Below are positions 27,212 to 37,802 of a stretch of 64,000 nt of DNA, piece by piece. A program made the position numbers and the translations under genes. The notes under the pieces are model-generated. The model searched no databases. It was not told the DNA's origin and worked only from the letters and a program-made list of their open reading frames with translations. Each line of letters begins with the position of its first letter. Position 1 is the stretch's first letter. Source of the stretch: Mycolicibacterium iranicum (lineage in GTDB: Bacteria; Actinomycetota; Actinomycetes; Mycobacteriales; Mycobacteriaceae); assembly GCF_002101705.1 (NCBI RefSeq), contig NZ_LQPC01000020.1:1-64000 (forward strand). Direction: 5' to 3'.

Positions 27212-27346
27212 CCAAGCCCCTCTCATTGAACGCTGTGTCTGATGCAACGCTGTGTTCTTTAAGGGTGCTGGCCGCTCCTGAGCGTCATGACCAGGATTGA
27301 CCGTGAAGTTGCTTAGAAAATGCCCCCTCAAATGCACATGTAAACC

Positions 27347-28534
27347 TCAGCCACCGACAAGTTCGATCACGCTGATGTCCGGCGGTGCGCCCACCCGCAC
27401 GGGGGGCCCCCAGAACCCGGCGCCGCGGGAGACGTAGAGCTGGGTGTCCTGCACTGTCGACAGTCCGGCCAGCGACGGCGCAGCCAGCTCGACGGCGTAG
27501 TGGAAGGGCCACATCTGGCCACCGTGGGTATGACCGGACAGCTGCAGATCCACGCCGCGCGCAGCGGCCTCGGTCACCTGGATCGGCTGATGGGCGAGCA
27601 GGACCGTCGGACCGTTCGGGCTCACGCCGTCGAGCGCCCGGTCGAAGTCGGGCGGATCGTTTCGTTCCTCGCCGGCGATGTCGTTGACGCCCGCCAGGGC
27701 GAACGCGGCTGCGCCCCGCGAGATCCGCGTGTTCTCGTTGCGCAGCACATCCAGGCCGAACCGTTCGAGCTCCCGGATCCAGGAGGCGGTGTCGTCGACG
27801 AAGTACTCGTGGTTGCCGGTCACGAAGAACGCACCTTCGCGCGTCACCAGATCCTGCAGTGGCTCGGCGGCGGGCCCGAGTTCCTCCACGGTGCCGTCGA
27901 CCAGGTCGCCGACGACAGCCACCAGGTCGGGTTCGGTCTCGTTGATCATCCGCACGATCCGTTCGGTGTGGGCACGCCCCAGCAGCGGACCGAGGTGGAT
28001 GTCGGACACCACCGCGATGCGGAAATTGTCGAAGGCCGGGTCGAGGCGGCGCAGCCGTACCGGGATGCGAAGGACGTCGGGCGGCCCGAGCGCGCGGGCA
28101 GCACCGAACCCGGTCACTCCGACCGCGGCCACGCCGGCGGTCACAGCAGCGGTGCGGGCCAGGAACATTCGCCGGTCGACGGCGCGTCGCTGCGGCTCCT
28201 CGGAGGTCACGGGTGCCTCAGGGTCGGTGGCGGCCGGGCCGCGCGTGACCCATCGACGCAGAGCCAGCCGCACCGGCTCGAGGACGAGCGTCGCAAGGAA
28301 CAGATAGGCCAGCAACCCGAACCACAGATAGCCCGGCCACGCGAACCACCCCGATTCCTCGACACCGAAGACGCGGGGCACGAACAGCGTGGCGATCAGC
28401 AGCAGCAGCAGCGCGGCGACGAGCGCGGACAGCAGCAGGCGGGAACGGCCGGGACGGGTGGTGTCCCTGACCATTCGTTTCCAGACGTAGGCGTGCATGA
28501 GCAGAAGGACGGAACCGAGAACAAGAATGAACAT
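27347..28534 (-). CDS. Membrane-anchored metallophosphoesterase (YkuE-type)
   Basis: This 395-residue protein has N-terminal membrane helices near residues 1-15, 33-53 and 66-86, a linker with a hydrophobic segment near 125-145, and a C-terminal calcineurin-like phosphoesterase domain. The dinuclear metal motifs appear in order: DIHLG, GDLVD, GNHEY and GHTHGGQ. It probably cleaves a phosphomonoester or diester such as a lipid at the membrane. The natural substrate is unknown. Confidence 0.9.
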   Translation of the reverse strand: MFILVLGSVLLLMHAYVWKRMVRDTTRPGRSRLLLSALVAALLLLLIATLFVPRVFGVEESGWFAWPGYLWFGLLAYLFLATLVLEPVRLALRRWVTRGPAATDPEAPVTSEEPQRRAVDRRMFLARTAAVTAGVAAVGVTGFGAARALGPPDVLRIPVRLRRLDPAFDNFRIAVVSDIHLGPLLGRAHTERIVRMINETEPDLVAVVGDLVDGTVEELGPAAEPLQDLVTREGAFFVTGNHEYFVDDTASWIRELERFGLDVLRNENTRISRGAAAFALAGVNDIAGEERNDPPDFDRALDGVSPNGPTVLLAHQPIQVTEAAARGVDLQLSGHTHGGQMWPFHYAVELAAPSLAGLSTVQDTQLYVSRGAGFWGPPVRVGAPPDISVIELVGG

Positions 28535-28594
28535 GCACGCCCTTCACGCGGCTCACAGGAAACCACCAGCCTAGTTGGGCTAACGACCTGCGCC

Positions 28595-28649
28595 GGAATT
28601 GCATTCCAGCAGGGGTTTTGCGAGTGAACGCCTGCTGGGACCCAATTGC
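28595..28649. repeat. Imperfect palindrome upstream of dacB1
   Basis: GGAATTGCATTCCAGCAGG at 28595-28613 faces CCTGCTGGGACCCAATTGC at 28631-28649; 15 of 19 bases pair and the inner 8 are perfect. It lies in the divergent gap between the phosphoesterase and dacB1. It shares the arm sequence TGCATTCC with the hairpin at 21159. Confidence 0.5.
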
Positions 28650-28756
28650 TGCGGGCGGTGACGGTACCCCGGTGAGTCACATTTGAAACTCTGACCCCAC
28701 CAGTCACCGCGTGGCTCACCGATCAAAGGCCGCCCATCGCCTACTGTGCGCAGACG

Positions 28757-29983
28757 ATGGGCACCTTACGGACTGTCGTGACGCGGTCATCCGCGCTGGT
28801 CATCGCGTCGATGCTGGCCATGGCGCCGGTCGCCGCCGCGCAACCCGACCCTGCACTCGACGCCAACACCTGCCCGTACCGGGTGTCGACGCCGCCGGCG
28901 GTCGACGCGTCCGAAGTCCCCAAGCCGGGCGACCCGACTCCCGGGCCGCTTCCGGTTCCCGCCACCCCGATGGGCGGCGACGCGCTGGCCGGCTGCGGCA
29001 TCATCACCGCACCCGGAGCACCGCCGGCGCCTGGCGACGTCTCCGCCGAAGCGTGGCTGGTCGCCGACCTCGACACCGGCGACGTCATCGCCGCCCGCGA
29101 CCCGCACGGCAGGCACCGCCCCGCCAGCATCATCAAGGTGCTGACCGCAATGCAGGCGATCACGGACCTGCCGCTGATGAAGACGGTCCCGGGCACGGCA
29201 GAGGACGCCGCCCAGGAAGGCACCAAGGTGGGTGTCGGCGAAGGCGGCATGTACACCGTCAACGACCTGCTGCACGGCCTGCTCCTGTACTCCGGCAACG
29301 ACGCCGCCCACGCGCTGGCCATGCAGATGGGCGGCATGCAGACCACCCTGAACAAACTCAACGTGCTGGCGGGCAAGTTGGGCGCGAAAGACACCCGGGT
29401 CGCCACCCCGTCGGGGCTCGACGGTCCCGGCATGAGCACCTCGGCCTACGACATCGGACTGTTCTATCGGTACGCGTGGCAGAACCCGGTCTTCACCGAC
29501 ATCGTCGCCACGCGGGCATCGGAGTTCCCAGGCCGCGACGGTGCCGGGTATCCGATCGAGAACGACAACAAGCTGCTCGCCAACTACCCCGGCGCGATGG
29601 GCGGCAAGACCGGCTACACCGACGACGCCGGCCAGACGTTCGTCGGTGCCGCCAACCGCGACGGCCGCCGCCTGGTCGCAGTCCTGATGCGCGGTACGCG
29701 GCAGCCGATCGCTCCGTGGGAGCAGGCAGCGCGCCTGCTCGACTACGGCTTCGCGTCCCCTCCCGGCACCAAGGTGGGCACCTTGGTCGAGCCGGACCCG
29801 TCGCTGCGCGGCACCGAAGCGGACGCCGCCACAGCGGCATCGGCGACGAAGACCAATGCCAATGCCGTCCTGCCCGACGTCGACGCGATGCCGGTCCGGA
29901 TCGGCGTCGGCGTGATCGGGGCAGTGATCGTGTTCAGCCTCATCATGGGCGCACGGGCGCTCAACCGGCGCCCGGCCCGCTAG
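28757..29983 (+). CDS. dacB1: D-alanyl-D-alanine carboxypeptidase (peptidase S11)
   Basis: This penicillin-binding DD-carboxypeptidase (408 aa) trims the terminal D-Ala of peptidoglycan stem peptides outside the membrane. A signal sequence covers about residues 1-28 and a Pro-rich stretch follows. The S11 motifs are S-x-x-K at 124-127, SGN at 179-181 and KTG at 284-286. A C-terminal membrane helix near 382-400 anchors it. It matches M. tuberculosis DacB1 (Rv3330) in layout. A TACTGT -10 box ends 9 bases before the ATG. Confidence 0.93.
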   Translation: MGTLRTVVTRSSALVIASMLAMAPVAAAQPDPALDANTCPYRVSTPPAVDASEVPKPGDPTPGPLPVPATPMGGDALAGCGIITAPGAPPAPGDVSAEAWLVADLDTGDVIAARDPHGRHRPASIIKVLTAMQAITDLPLMKTVPGTAEDAAQEGTKVGVGEGGMYTVNDLLHGLLLYSGNDAAHALAMQMGGMQTTLNKLNVLAGKLGAKDTRVATPSGLDGPGMSTSAYDIGLFYRYAWQNPVFTDIVATRASEFPGRDGAGYPIENDNKLLANYPGAMGGKTGYTDDAGQTFVGAANRDGRRLVAVLMRGTRQPIAPWEQAARLLDYGFASPPGTKVGTLVEPDPSLRGTEADAATAASATKTNANAVLPDVDAMPVRIGVGVIGAVIVFSLIMGARALNRRPAR

Positions 29984-31020
29984 CGTTTACGTCGCGAAAA
30001 GCTCAGCGCACCGAGTGCTCCCAGTGCGGCTGCGGTAGCAGCCTGCCAGATCTGCAGACCCGGCCGCGCAACGATGCGGTTGTTGATGATCGCGGGCGGC
30101 GGCGCCGGAATCTCGTCCTCGCGCATGTTCTCCGGCGTCGTCGCCGCCCAGCACGTCGAGAACAGGATGAGCCGAGACGTGATGTAGGCGAACACCATCA
30201 GGCCGAGCACCGGGCCGAACGTCGCACCGGCCGGCCCGGTCAACACCGACCGCAAGTAGATCGACGCGACCAACTTGAACACTTCGAACGCGACAGCGGC
30301 GAGCAACCCCGCACGCACGCTGCTGCGGAAGCTGATCGATTCCCGGGGCAGCCTGGCGATGATCCATGTGAACAACAGCCACGACACCAGGATCGACACC
30401 GCGATCGACGCCATCCGCAGCACCACCGACAGCACCGGCGAGTCCGGAAACCCCAACCAGTTCAACACGTTTTCCATCACCGACGAGTTGCCGAGAGCGG
30501 ACAGCGCCAGCGTGACCACGATGGCCAAGAACGTCGACAGCAGCGCTCCCAGGTCCGAGAGCTTCGTGCGGATGAAGCCGGGGGCCTCATCGCGGAACAA
30601 GCCCCACATCTGGCTCAGTGCCTCACGAAGATTCGCCATCCACCCGAGACCGGCCCACGCTGCGGTCGCCAGCCCGATGACGCCGACGGTGCTGCGAGAT
30701 TCGATCGCCGAATCCATCAGGGTGATGATCTGCTGGCCGAGATCTCCGCTGAACGTCGTGCGGATCCGCCCCTCCACGTCGTCGAGCAGTTCGGGCTGGC
30801 TGGCCAGCACGAAACCGGCGATCGCGAATCCGACCATCAGCAAAGGGAACAGCGCAAAGATGGTGAAGTACGTGATGCCCGCGGCGTAGAAATCGCCCTT
30901 GCAGTCGTTGTAGCGCCCCTGCGCGCGCATCACATGGTCGAACCAGGGCATCCGTGCCCGCAACCTGTCGAGGAAGCCCGGCTTCTCCTCGGGGTCGGCC
31001 GTCGCGGGTTGCGCTGTCAT
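29980..31020 (-). CDS. YihY/virulence factor BrkB family membrane protein
   Basis: This integral membrane protein (346 aa) has about six helices between residues 40 and 285 and is typical of the YihY/BrkB family. The first helix contains the conserved [16 protein letters not shown]. An early hydrophilic arm and a short basic tail (FSRRKR) face the cytoplasm. The function of the family is not settled. The stop codon overlaps the dacB1 stop on the opposite strand, and trpS lies just upstream in the same direction, matching Rv3335c-Rv3336c. Confidence 0.9.
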   Translation of the reverse strand: MTAQPATADPEEKPGFLDRLRARMPWFDHVMRAQGRYNDCKGDFYAAGITYFTIFALFPLLMVGFAIAGFVLASQPELLDDVEGRIRTTFSGDLGQQIITLMDSAIESRSTVGVIGLATAAWAGLGWMANLREALSQMWGLFRDEAPGFIRTKLSDLGALLSTFLAIVVTLALSALGNSSVMENVLNWLGFPDSPVLSVVLRMASIAVSILVSWLLFTWIIARLPRESISFRSSVRAGLLAAVAFEVFKLVASIYLRSVLTGPAGATFGPVLGLMVFAYITSRLILFSTCWAATTPENMREDEIPAPPPAIINNRIVARPGLQIWQAATAAALGALGALSFSRRKR

Positions 31021-31036
31021 CCGACCCCCTGTGTGG

Positions 31037-32083
<1,047 letters not shown>

Positions 32084-32509
32084 TCATCCCGGGGTCAGAC
32101 GGCGCAGCGCGCGCAGAAAGACGGTGCGCTCCTCGGGAGTCAACTCGCCCAGCCATCGTTCCTCCCCGCGCTGAATCTCGGCCCGCACCGCATCCTTGAC
32201 CCGGCGCCCCTTGTCGGTGATCGCCAGCAGCCGAACCCGACGGTCGTCGGGGTCGGGATAGCGCTCGATGTAGCCGTCGTCCTGCAGTTCGTCGAGGGTG
32301 CGGATGATGCGGGTTTTGTCGGCATTGATGGCTTCGGCGAGCGCTGCCTGCGTGCGGAATGCGCCGCGGTCGAGCGTCGAAAGCACCGCATAGCCCCACA
32401 TCGTGATGCCGTGGCTGGCGAGAATCGGTTCTTCGGCCGCGATCAGTTCTCGCACCAGGGGCGCGAGCATCGCCGCCAGGTCGGGACGGGGTGTGGACGG
32501 CACCGACAC
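32084..32509 (-). CDS. MarR family transcriptional regulator
   Basis: This winged-helix regulator (141 aa) has its recognition region at about residues 50-95 (QAALAEAINADKTRIIRTLDEL) and the wing in DPDDRRVRLLAIT. It begins with GTG at 32509; GTG at 32503 or ATG at 32470 are alternatives. Its 5' end coincides with the point where the esterase on the other strand is cut short, so the two genes overlap head to head. Targets are unknown. Confidence 0.85.
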   Translation of the reverse strand: MSVPSTPRPDLAAMLAPLVRELIAAEEPILASHGITMWGYAVLSTLDRGAFRTQAALAEAINADKTRIIRTLDELQDDGYIERYPDPDDRRVRLLAITDKGRRVKDAVRAEIQRGEERWLGELTPEERTVFLRALRRLTPG

Positions 32510-33323
32510 AGCCTTGCGACAGGAACTGCTGGCCCACGGCTACCGGGTCTTCACCTCGCCCGCACTGGCGGGCCGCGGCCCAGTCGTCGACCAGGGCGGT
32601 TTCGGCGCCTTCGGTGACTGCCCGATCACGTTGCCCGAGAACATGACCGTCAACTCCACCGGCAGCATCGACACGGCGGGCGAACATCTGGCCCGGTTCC
32701 TCACCTACCTGCGCGACAGCTACGGCGTCGACGAGATCGATGTCGTCGGCCATTCGATGGGCGGGCTGTACTCGCGGGCGGCGTTCCGCGTTCTGCAGGG
32801 CCTCGGCGTGCCGATCCGGATCAGATCGCTGACGACGATCGGCACGCCATGGCAGGGCTCATATCTGTCGGACTACGCCAACGGCATCACGCCGAAAGCC
32901 GATTGCCTCGGCGACCGGTTCTGCGAGGTCGCGATGGACGGCATGAAGGCCGAAGTCGAGCGGTTGATGGCCGGATCCGGGCGCGAGGTCAATCAGGCGT
33001 TCCTGATGGGTCCCGACGGGTGGAACGAGTACCAGGCCGGGGTGCTGGACCGGATACCGGTCACCCTGATCGCCGGGAACCGCTTCGCCGCGCCGTCGAG
33101 CCCGGCGAATCCGACCGTGTGGCCCAATGACGGCCTCGTGGCGCAACGCAGCGCCTTGGCCACCGACATCAGCGCGCGCGTGCTACCGAACCGGCGGACG
33201 TTCACCTTCGATGACACGCACAGCATCTATGTGTCCAACGAGGCCGGCCTGCCCTGGGAGACGGGCCTGACGTGGGATCCGCGGGTGTTCGAGGTGGTTC
33301 GGGGTGCCATCGACGCTGCGTGA
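32493..33323 (+). CDS. 5'-truncated alpha/beta hydrolase (esterase/lipase), possible pseudogene
   Basis: The protein (276 aa from the GTG at 32493) contains the nucleophile elbow GHSMGG with Ser88, and a C-terminal DDTHSIYVSNE with a likely catalytic His. The first strand and the HG oxyanion motif that should lie about 60-90 residues before the Ser are missing, and no signal peptide is present. The open frame continues back to 32403 but only as the antisense of the MarR gene. It looks like a lipase that lost its 5' end. It may be inactive. Confidence 0.6.
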   Translation: MDGTDTALRQELLAHGYRVFTSPALAGRGPVVDQGGFGAFGDCPITLPENMTVNSTGSIDTAGEHLARFLTYLRDSYGVDEIDVVGHSMGGLYSRAAFRVLQGLGVPIRIRSLTTIGTPWQGSYLSDYANGITPKADCLGDRFCEVAMDGMKAEVERLMAGSGREVNQAFLMGPDGWNEYQAGVLDRIPVTLIAGNRFAAPSSPANPTVWPNDGLVAQRSALATDISARVLPNRRTFTFDDTHSIYVSNEAGLPWETGLTWDPRVFEVVRGAIDAA

Positions 33324-33383
33324 GCGCGCGCGAAATGCCAGAAATTGCGGCGCGTCGCCGAGCAGACGCGCGCGCTCGCGGTG
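33322..33383. repeat. Structured intergenic repeat, copy 1
   Basis: This roughly 62-base element aligns with one at 51552-51615. An outer stem pairs CGCGCGCG (33325-33332) with CGCGCGCG (33367-33374), and an inner hairpin pairs GGCG (33349-33352) with CGCC (33356-33359). It begins at the truncated hydrolase stop codon and lies in a convergent gap with the exonuclease gene. Confidence 0.65.
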
Positions 33384-33389
33384 CGAACC

Positions 33390-34202
33390 TCAGCCGTAGA
33401 CGACTGTCACCGGGCAGTGGTCCGACCACCGCAATGCATACGCCGACGGCCGTTCGGTGGTCACGGACACGACGCGGCCCGCCAGCGCGGGCGTTGCCAG
33501 GTGGTAGTCGATGCGCCAACCGGCGTCGTTGTCGAACGCCTTGCCGCGCCATGACCACCACGCGTAGGGCCCCGCGACGTCGGGGTGCGCCGCGCGCACC
33601 ACGTCAACCCAACCGGTATCCAGTAGGTCGGTGAGCCACTGCCGTTCCTGCGGTAGGAACCCCGCCTTCTTGACGTTGCCCTTCCCGTTCTTGATGTCGT
33701 TCTCGGTGTGGGCGATGTTCCAATCGCCGCAGAGCACCGCGTCTTTCCCGGCCGCCAGCAGCGCAGCCATCCGCGCCGCCACGGCCGCCATGAACCGTTC
33801 CTTCTCCCGCTGCCGGTCCGTCTCTGCCTCACCGGTCGGGAAGTACACGCTGCCCACCGTCAGCCCGGCCGTATCGGCCTCGACATAGCGTCCATGCGTC
33901 ACGAATTCCTCTGCACCGCAACCGATCCTGATGTCCTCGATCGGGGTGCGCGAGAGCACGGCCACACCGTTGCGACCCTTTATCGACGGCTCGGCCGACG
34001 CCAGATGCCAGCCATCGGCGAGTACCGGCGCCAAAGCCTCGGCCAGTTGATCGTCGTCGGCGCGGGTCTCCTGCAGGCACACGACGTCGGCCGTCGTTTC
34101 CTTGAACCATGGCAGCATCCCGAGGTTCTCCGACGACCGCTCCTTGACCGCCGCGCGGATGCCGTTGACGTTGATCGTGCTGACCGTGATGGGACGCGTC
34201 AC
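33390..34202 (-). CDS. xthA: Exodeoxyribonuclease III (AP endonuclease family)
   Basis: This Mg-dependent exonuclease III/AP endonuclease (270 aa) acts in base-excision repair. The conserved catalytic motifs are in order: NVNGIRA, LQETRADDD with the metal Glu, GDWNIAH, GWRIDYHLA and the terminal SDHCPV with the catalytic His. The length is typical. No operon partner is evident; it lies between a truncated hydrolase (convergent) and another hydrolase (divergent). Confidence 0.92.
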   Translation of the reverse strand: MTRPITVSTINVNGIRAAVKERSSENLGMLPWFKETTADVVCLQETRADDDQLAEALAPVLADGWHLASAEPSIKGRNGVAVLSRTPIEDIRIGCGAEEFVTHGRYVEADTAGLTVGSVYFPTGEAETDRQREKERFMAAVAARMAALLAAGKDAVLCGDWNIAHTENDIKNGKGNVKKAGFLPQERQWLTDLLDTGWVDVVRAAHPDVAGPYAWWSWRGKAFDNDAGWRIDYHLATPALAGRVVSVTTERPSAYALRWSDHCPVTVVYG

Positions 34203-34260
34203 GTCCGCAGACCCTAACCGAACCGTGTCACCGCTTCTTGCGGTACCGGCGGTATCACCT

Positions 34261-34266
34261 TATCGT
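34261..34266 (+). promoter_or_regulatory. -10 box for leaderless hydrolase mRNA
   Basis: TATCGT ends 6 bases before the ATG at 34273 and no ribosome site is visible, so the mRNA is probably leaderless. Confidence 0.4.
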
Positions 34267-34272
34267 CGCCCC

Positions 34273-35106
34273 ATGGCACCACGAGAGCCGATCCACGAGG
34301 GTTCCGGCGAACCAATTCTTTTGCTGCATCCCTTCCTGTGCTCACAGAACGTCTGGCGCGCCGTCGGCGGGCAGCTCGCCGACACCGGCCGCTTCGAGGT
34401 GTTCGCACCGACCATGCTGGGCCACCACGGCGGCCCCAAGTCGCCGACGTGGATGCTCCACACCGAGATGCTCGTCGACGACGTCGAACGGCGGCTTGAT
34501 CAGCTGGGGTGGGAAACCGCCCACATCGTCGGGAACTCGCTGGGCGGCTGGGCCGGCTTCGAGCTTGAACGCCGCGGGCGCGCCCGCACCCTGACCGCGA
34601 TCGCGCCGGCCGGCGGATGGTCACAGCACTCGCTCACCAAATACGAGACCGTGCTGAAGTTCATCGCAGGCGGGCCCGCGCTGATCGCCGCCCGCCTGCT
34701 CGGGCCCCGGATCCTGAAGCTGCCCGGTGCGCGAAGGCTCGCGACACTCCCGGTCAGCGGGCCGGCCGACGGTCCGTCCGAGGCCGATCTGCTGGCGCTC
34801 GTCGAGGATGCCACCCATTGCAGTGCCTACATCCAACTGCTGGTCAAGACGCTGCGGCTGCCCGGCCTCCTTGAGCTGGCCAACCTCGGCGCACCCACCC
34901 AGCTGGTGCTCTGCGAGAAGGACCGGGTGTTCCCGACCCCGCGCGGCAACCGCTACTTCCTCAACCACATGCCCGACCACGCCCGTGTGGTGCGCCTCGA
35001 CGGGGTCGGACACATCCCGATGCTGGAAGCCCCCGGCATCATCACCGAACTGATCGCGGGCTTCGTCGACGAACACACGACCCCGGATTCCAAAGCCATC
35101 AGCTGA
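34273..35106 (+). CDS. Alpha/beta hydrolase
   Basis: This alpha/beta-fold hydrolase (277 aa) has nucleophile Ser89 in GNSLGG and the catalytic His in GVGHIPML near the C-terminus. The oxyanion motif is HPF at residues 19-21 rather than HG. No signal or membrane segment is present. The substrate is unknown. It lies upstream of the SAM-IV riboswitch on the same strand. The longer frame from 34102 is a shadow of the divergent exonuclease gene. Confidence 0.85.
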   Translation: MAPREPIHEGSGEPILLLHPFLCSQNVWRAVGGQLADTGRFEVFAPTMLGHHGGPKSPTWMLHTEMLVDDVERRLDQLGWETAHIVGNSLGGWAGFELERRGRARTLTAIAPAGGWSQHSLTKYETVLKFIAGGPALIAARLLGPRILKLPGARRLATLPVSGPADGPSEADLLALVEDATHCSAYIQLLVKTLRLPGLLELANLGAPTQLVLCEKDRVFPTPRGNRYFLNHMPDHARVVRLDGVGHIPMLEAPGIITELIAGFVDEHTTPDSKAIS

Positions 35107-35159
35107 CGGCGAAGCCACCTAGTGGCACGGTCCGCGCTGCGTGCGCTAGAGTTCGACTC

Positions 35160-35280
35160 GGTCATGAGTGCCAGCGAATAGCCCCGGCTTGCTGGCCGGC
35201 AACCCTCCAACCGCGGTGGGGTGCCCCGGGAGACGACCAGGTTGAGTAGCCGATCCCGGCTATAAGGCAAGCGCGGGTCC
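35160..35280 (+). ncRNA. SAM-IV riboswitch
   Basis: The leader of metZ contains the sequence blocks I associate with the actinobacterial SAM-IV class: GTCATGAGTGCCAGCG at 35161, the CCCCGGCTTGCTGGCCGG segment, CAACCCTCCAACCGCGGTGG, GGGTGCCCCGGG and the 3' GGCAAGCGCGGGTCC ending at 35280. A GAAAC/GTTTC hairpin at 35285-35304 then lies just before the GGAGGA ribosome site of metZ at 35308. S-adenosylmethionine binding should reduce metZ-metX expression, probably by hiding the ribosome site; that mechanism is inferred. Confidence 0.88.
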
Positions 35281-35321
35281 GCCGTGAAACGGGCCCCCCG
35301 GTTTCATGGAGGAGTACGTCG

Positions 35322-36662
35322 ATGACCGAACCCGACCCCACGTCAGGCTGGGCGTTCGAGACCAAGCAGGTACATGCGGGGCAGACCCCCGACATCGCGA
35401 CCAATGCGCGCGCCCTGCCGATCTACCAGACCACGAGCTATACGTTCAACAGCACCAAGCACGCCGCGGCGCTGTTCGGGCTCGCCGAGCCCGGCAACAT
35501 CTACACCCGCATCATGAATCCGACGCAGGACACCGTCGAACAGCGCATCGCCGCGCTGGAAGGCGGAGTCGCGGCCCTGTTTCTGGCGTCCGGCCAAGCG
35601 GCGGAGACGTTCGCGATCCTCAACATTGCCAACAACGGCGACCACATCGTGTCGAGCCCGCGACTCTACGGCGGCACCTACAACCTCTTCCACTACACGC
35701 TGCCCAAGCTCGGCATCGAGGTCACGTTCGTGGAGAACCCCGACGACCTGGAGTCGTGGCGCGCGGCAGCCCAGCCGAACACGAAGGCGTTCTTCGCCGA
35801 GACGATCTCCAACCCCCAGATCGATGTGCTCGACATCCCCGGTGTCTCCGGCGTGGCCCATGAGGTAGGCGTTCCGCTGATCGTCGACAACACCATCGCC
35901 ACGCCGTACCTGATCCAGCCGCTGAGCCACGGCGCCGACATCGTCGTGCACTCGGCGACCAAGTATCTGGGCGGACACGGTACGGCCATCGCCGGCGTCA
36001 TCGTCGACGGCGGCACGTTCGACTGGACGGCCAGCGGACGCTTCCCTGGGTTTACCAGCCCGGACCCGAGCTATCACGGCGTGGTGTTCGCCGAACTCGG
36101 CCCTCCCGCATACGCATTGAAGGCGCGCGTCCAGTTGCTGCGAGATCTGGGCTCGGCCGCGTCCCCGTTCAACGCATTCCTCATCGCGCAGGGCCTCGAG
36201 ACGTTGAGCCTGCGAATCGAGCGGCATGTGGAGAACGCGCAGAAGGTCGCGGAGTACCTCGAAGCCCACCCCGACGTGACCTCGGTGAACTACGCCGGCT
36301 TGCCGTCCTCACCGTGGTACGAGCTGGGGAAGAAGTTGGCGCCCAAGGGAACCGGGGCCGTGCTGGCCTTCGAGCTGGCCGGCGGCATCGAGGCGGGCAA
36401 GGCGTTCGTGAACGCGCTGACGTTGCACAGCCACGTCGCCAACATCGGCGACGTACGGTCGCTGGTGATCCACCCGGCGTCGACCACGCACCAGCAGCTG
36501 TCCCCCGAGGAGCAGCTCGCCACCGGTGTCACGCCGGGCCTGGTGCGTCTCGCCGTCGGCATCGAAGGCATCGACGACATCCTCGCCGACCTCGAACAGG
36601 GCTTCGCGGCGGCCAAACCGTTCGCCGCCAAGACGGATCCGCATGCGGTTGCGTCGTTCTAG
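35322..36662 (+). CDS. metZ: O-acetylhomoserine sulfhydrylase/aminocarboxypropyltransferase
   Basis: This PLP enzyme (446 aa) of the Cys/Met metabolism family makes homocysteine from O-acetyl- (or O-succinyl-) homoserine and sulfide. The PLP Lys214 lies in HSATKYLGGHG, with the conserved EGGVAALFLASGQAA loop near 80-94 and VDNTIATPYL at 188-197. It is named metC or metZ in mycobacteria (Rv3340). It is preceded by the SAM-IV riboswitch and followed after 12 bases by metX. Confidence 0.95.
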   Translation: MTEPDPTSGWAFETKQVHAGQTPDIATNARALPIYQTTSYTFNSTKHAAALFGLAEPGNIYTRIMNPTQDTVEQRIAALEGGVAALFLASGQAAETFAILNIANNGDHIVSSPRLYGGTYNLFHYTLPKLGIEVTFVENPDDLESWRAAAQPNTKAFFAETISNPQIDVLDIPGVSGVAHEVGVPLIVDNTIATPYLIQPLSHGADIVVHSATKYLGGHGTAIAGVIVDGGTFDWTASGRFPGFTSPDPSYHGVVFAELGPPAYALKARVQLLRDLGSAASPFNAFLIAQGLETLSLRIERHVENAQKVAEYLEAHPDVTSVNYAGLPSSPWYELGKKLAPKGTGAVLAFELAGGIEAGKAFVNALTLHSHVANIGDVRSLVIHPASTTHQQLSPEEQLATGVTPGLVRLAVGIEGIDDILADLEQGFAAAKPFAAKTDPHAVASF

Positions 36663-36674
36663 GGATTCTGTGAC

Positions 36675-37802
36675 GTGACCATTGTGGATCTGACAACGGA
36701 TCTCGTGACCCTCCCGCCGGAAGGCGAAATCGGCATCGTCGAGATCGGCAACCTGACGCTGGAGAACGGCGAGGTCATCGAAGACGCGTTCATCGCCGTG
36801 CAGCGATGGGGCAAGCTCTCCCCCGACCGCGACAACGTCGTCGTCGTACTGCACGCACTGACCGGCGATTCCCACATCACCGGTCCCGCCGGACCCGACC
36901 ACCCGACGCCGGGCTGGTGGGACGGCGTGGCAGGCCCCGGAGCGCCGATCGACACCGACAGGTGGTGCGCGATCTCGACCAACGTCCTCGGCGGCTGCCG
37001 CGGTTCGATCGGCCCGAGCTCTGTCGCACCCGACGGAAAGGCTTGGGGCTCAAGGTTCCCGACGATCTCGGTGCGCGACCAGGTGACTGCCGACGTGGCC
37101 GCACTGGAGCGTTTGGGCATCACCGAGGTCGCCGCGGTGATCGGCGGGTCGATGGGTGGTGCGCGGGCCCTGGAGTGGGCCATCAGCTATCCCGAGAGTG
37201 TCCGCGCCGCGCTGGTGCTGGCGGTCGGGGCGCGGGCGACGGCAGACCAGATCGGTACGCAGAGCACCCAGGTGGCGGCCATCAAGGCCGACCCGAACTG
37301 GAACGGCGGCGACTACCACGACACCGGCCGGTCCCCCGACGCCGGCCTCGAGATCGCCCGCCGCTTCGCGCATCTGACCTACCGCGGCGAGGTAGAACTC
37401 GACGAGCGTTTCGGCAACGACGCCCAGCCCGGCGAAGACCCGGGCAGTGGCGGGCGGTACTGCGTGCAGAGCTATCTGGAGTACCAGGGTCGAAAGCTGT
37501 TGGCGCGCTTCGACGCAGGTACCTACGTCACGCTCACCGATGCGTTGTCGAGCCACGACGTGGGCCGCGGCCGGGGCGGAATCGAAGCGGCGCTGCGCGG
37601 GTGCACGGTTCCGACGGTCGTCGGGGGAATCACCTCGGATCGGTTGTACCCGTTACGGTTACAGGACGAGATCGCCGAGCTGCTCCCCGGTTGCGACGGA
37701 CTCGACGTGGTCGAGTCGGCGTATGGACACGACGGGTTCCTGGTGGAGACCGACGCCGTCTACAAGCTGATCCGGCGAACGCTGGAGCTGGCGTCACGGT
37801 GA
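36675..37802 (+). CDS. metX: Homoserine O-acetyltransferase
   Basis: This alpha/beta-hydrolase-fold acyltransferase (375 aa) moves acetyl from acetyl-CoA to homoserine, the first committed step to methionine. Nucleophile Ser159 lies in [12 protein letters not shown], and the C-terminal AYGHDGFL contains the catalytic His. The GTG start follows metZ after 12 bases, and the stop overlaps the next gene's GTG (GTGA). It corresponds to Rv3341 (called metA/metX). Confidence 0.95.
   Translation: MTIVDLTTDLVTLPPEGEIGIVEIGNLTLENGEVIEDAFIAVQRWGKLSPDRDNVVVVLHALTGDSHITGPAGPDHPTPGWWDGVAGPGAPIDTDRWCAISTNVLGGCRGSIGPSSVAPDGKAWGSRFPTISVRDQVTADVAALERLGITEVAAVIGGSMGGARALEWAISYPESVRAALVLAVGARATADQIGTQSTQVAAIKADPNWNGGDYHDTGRSPDAGLEIARRFAHLTYRGEVELDERFGNDAQPGEDPGSGGRYCVQSYLEYQGRKLLARFDAGTYVTLTDALSSHDVGRGRGGIEAALRGCTVPTVVGGITSDRLYPLRLQDEIAELLPGCDGLDVVESAYGHDGFLVETDAVYKLIRRTLELASR

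Noticed and set aside
36806..37798. N-terminal extension of the methyltransferase to 574 residues
   Set aside because: The extension overlaps metX and is low-complexity Arg-rich shadow; the GTG at 37799 overlaps the metX stop and fits the family.
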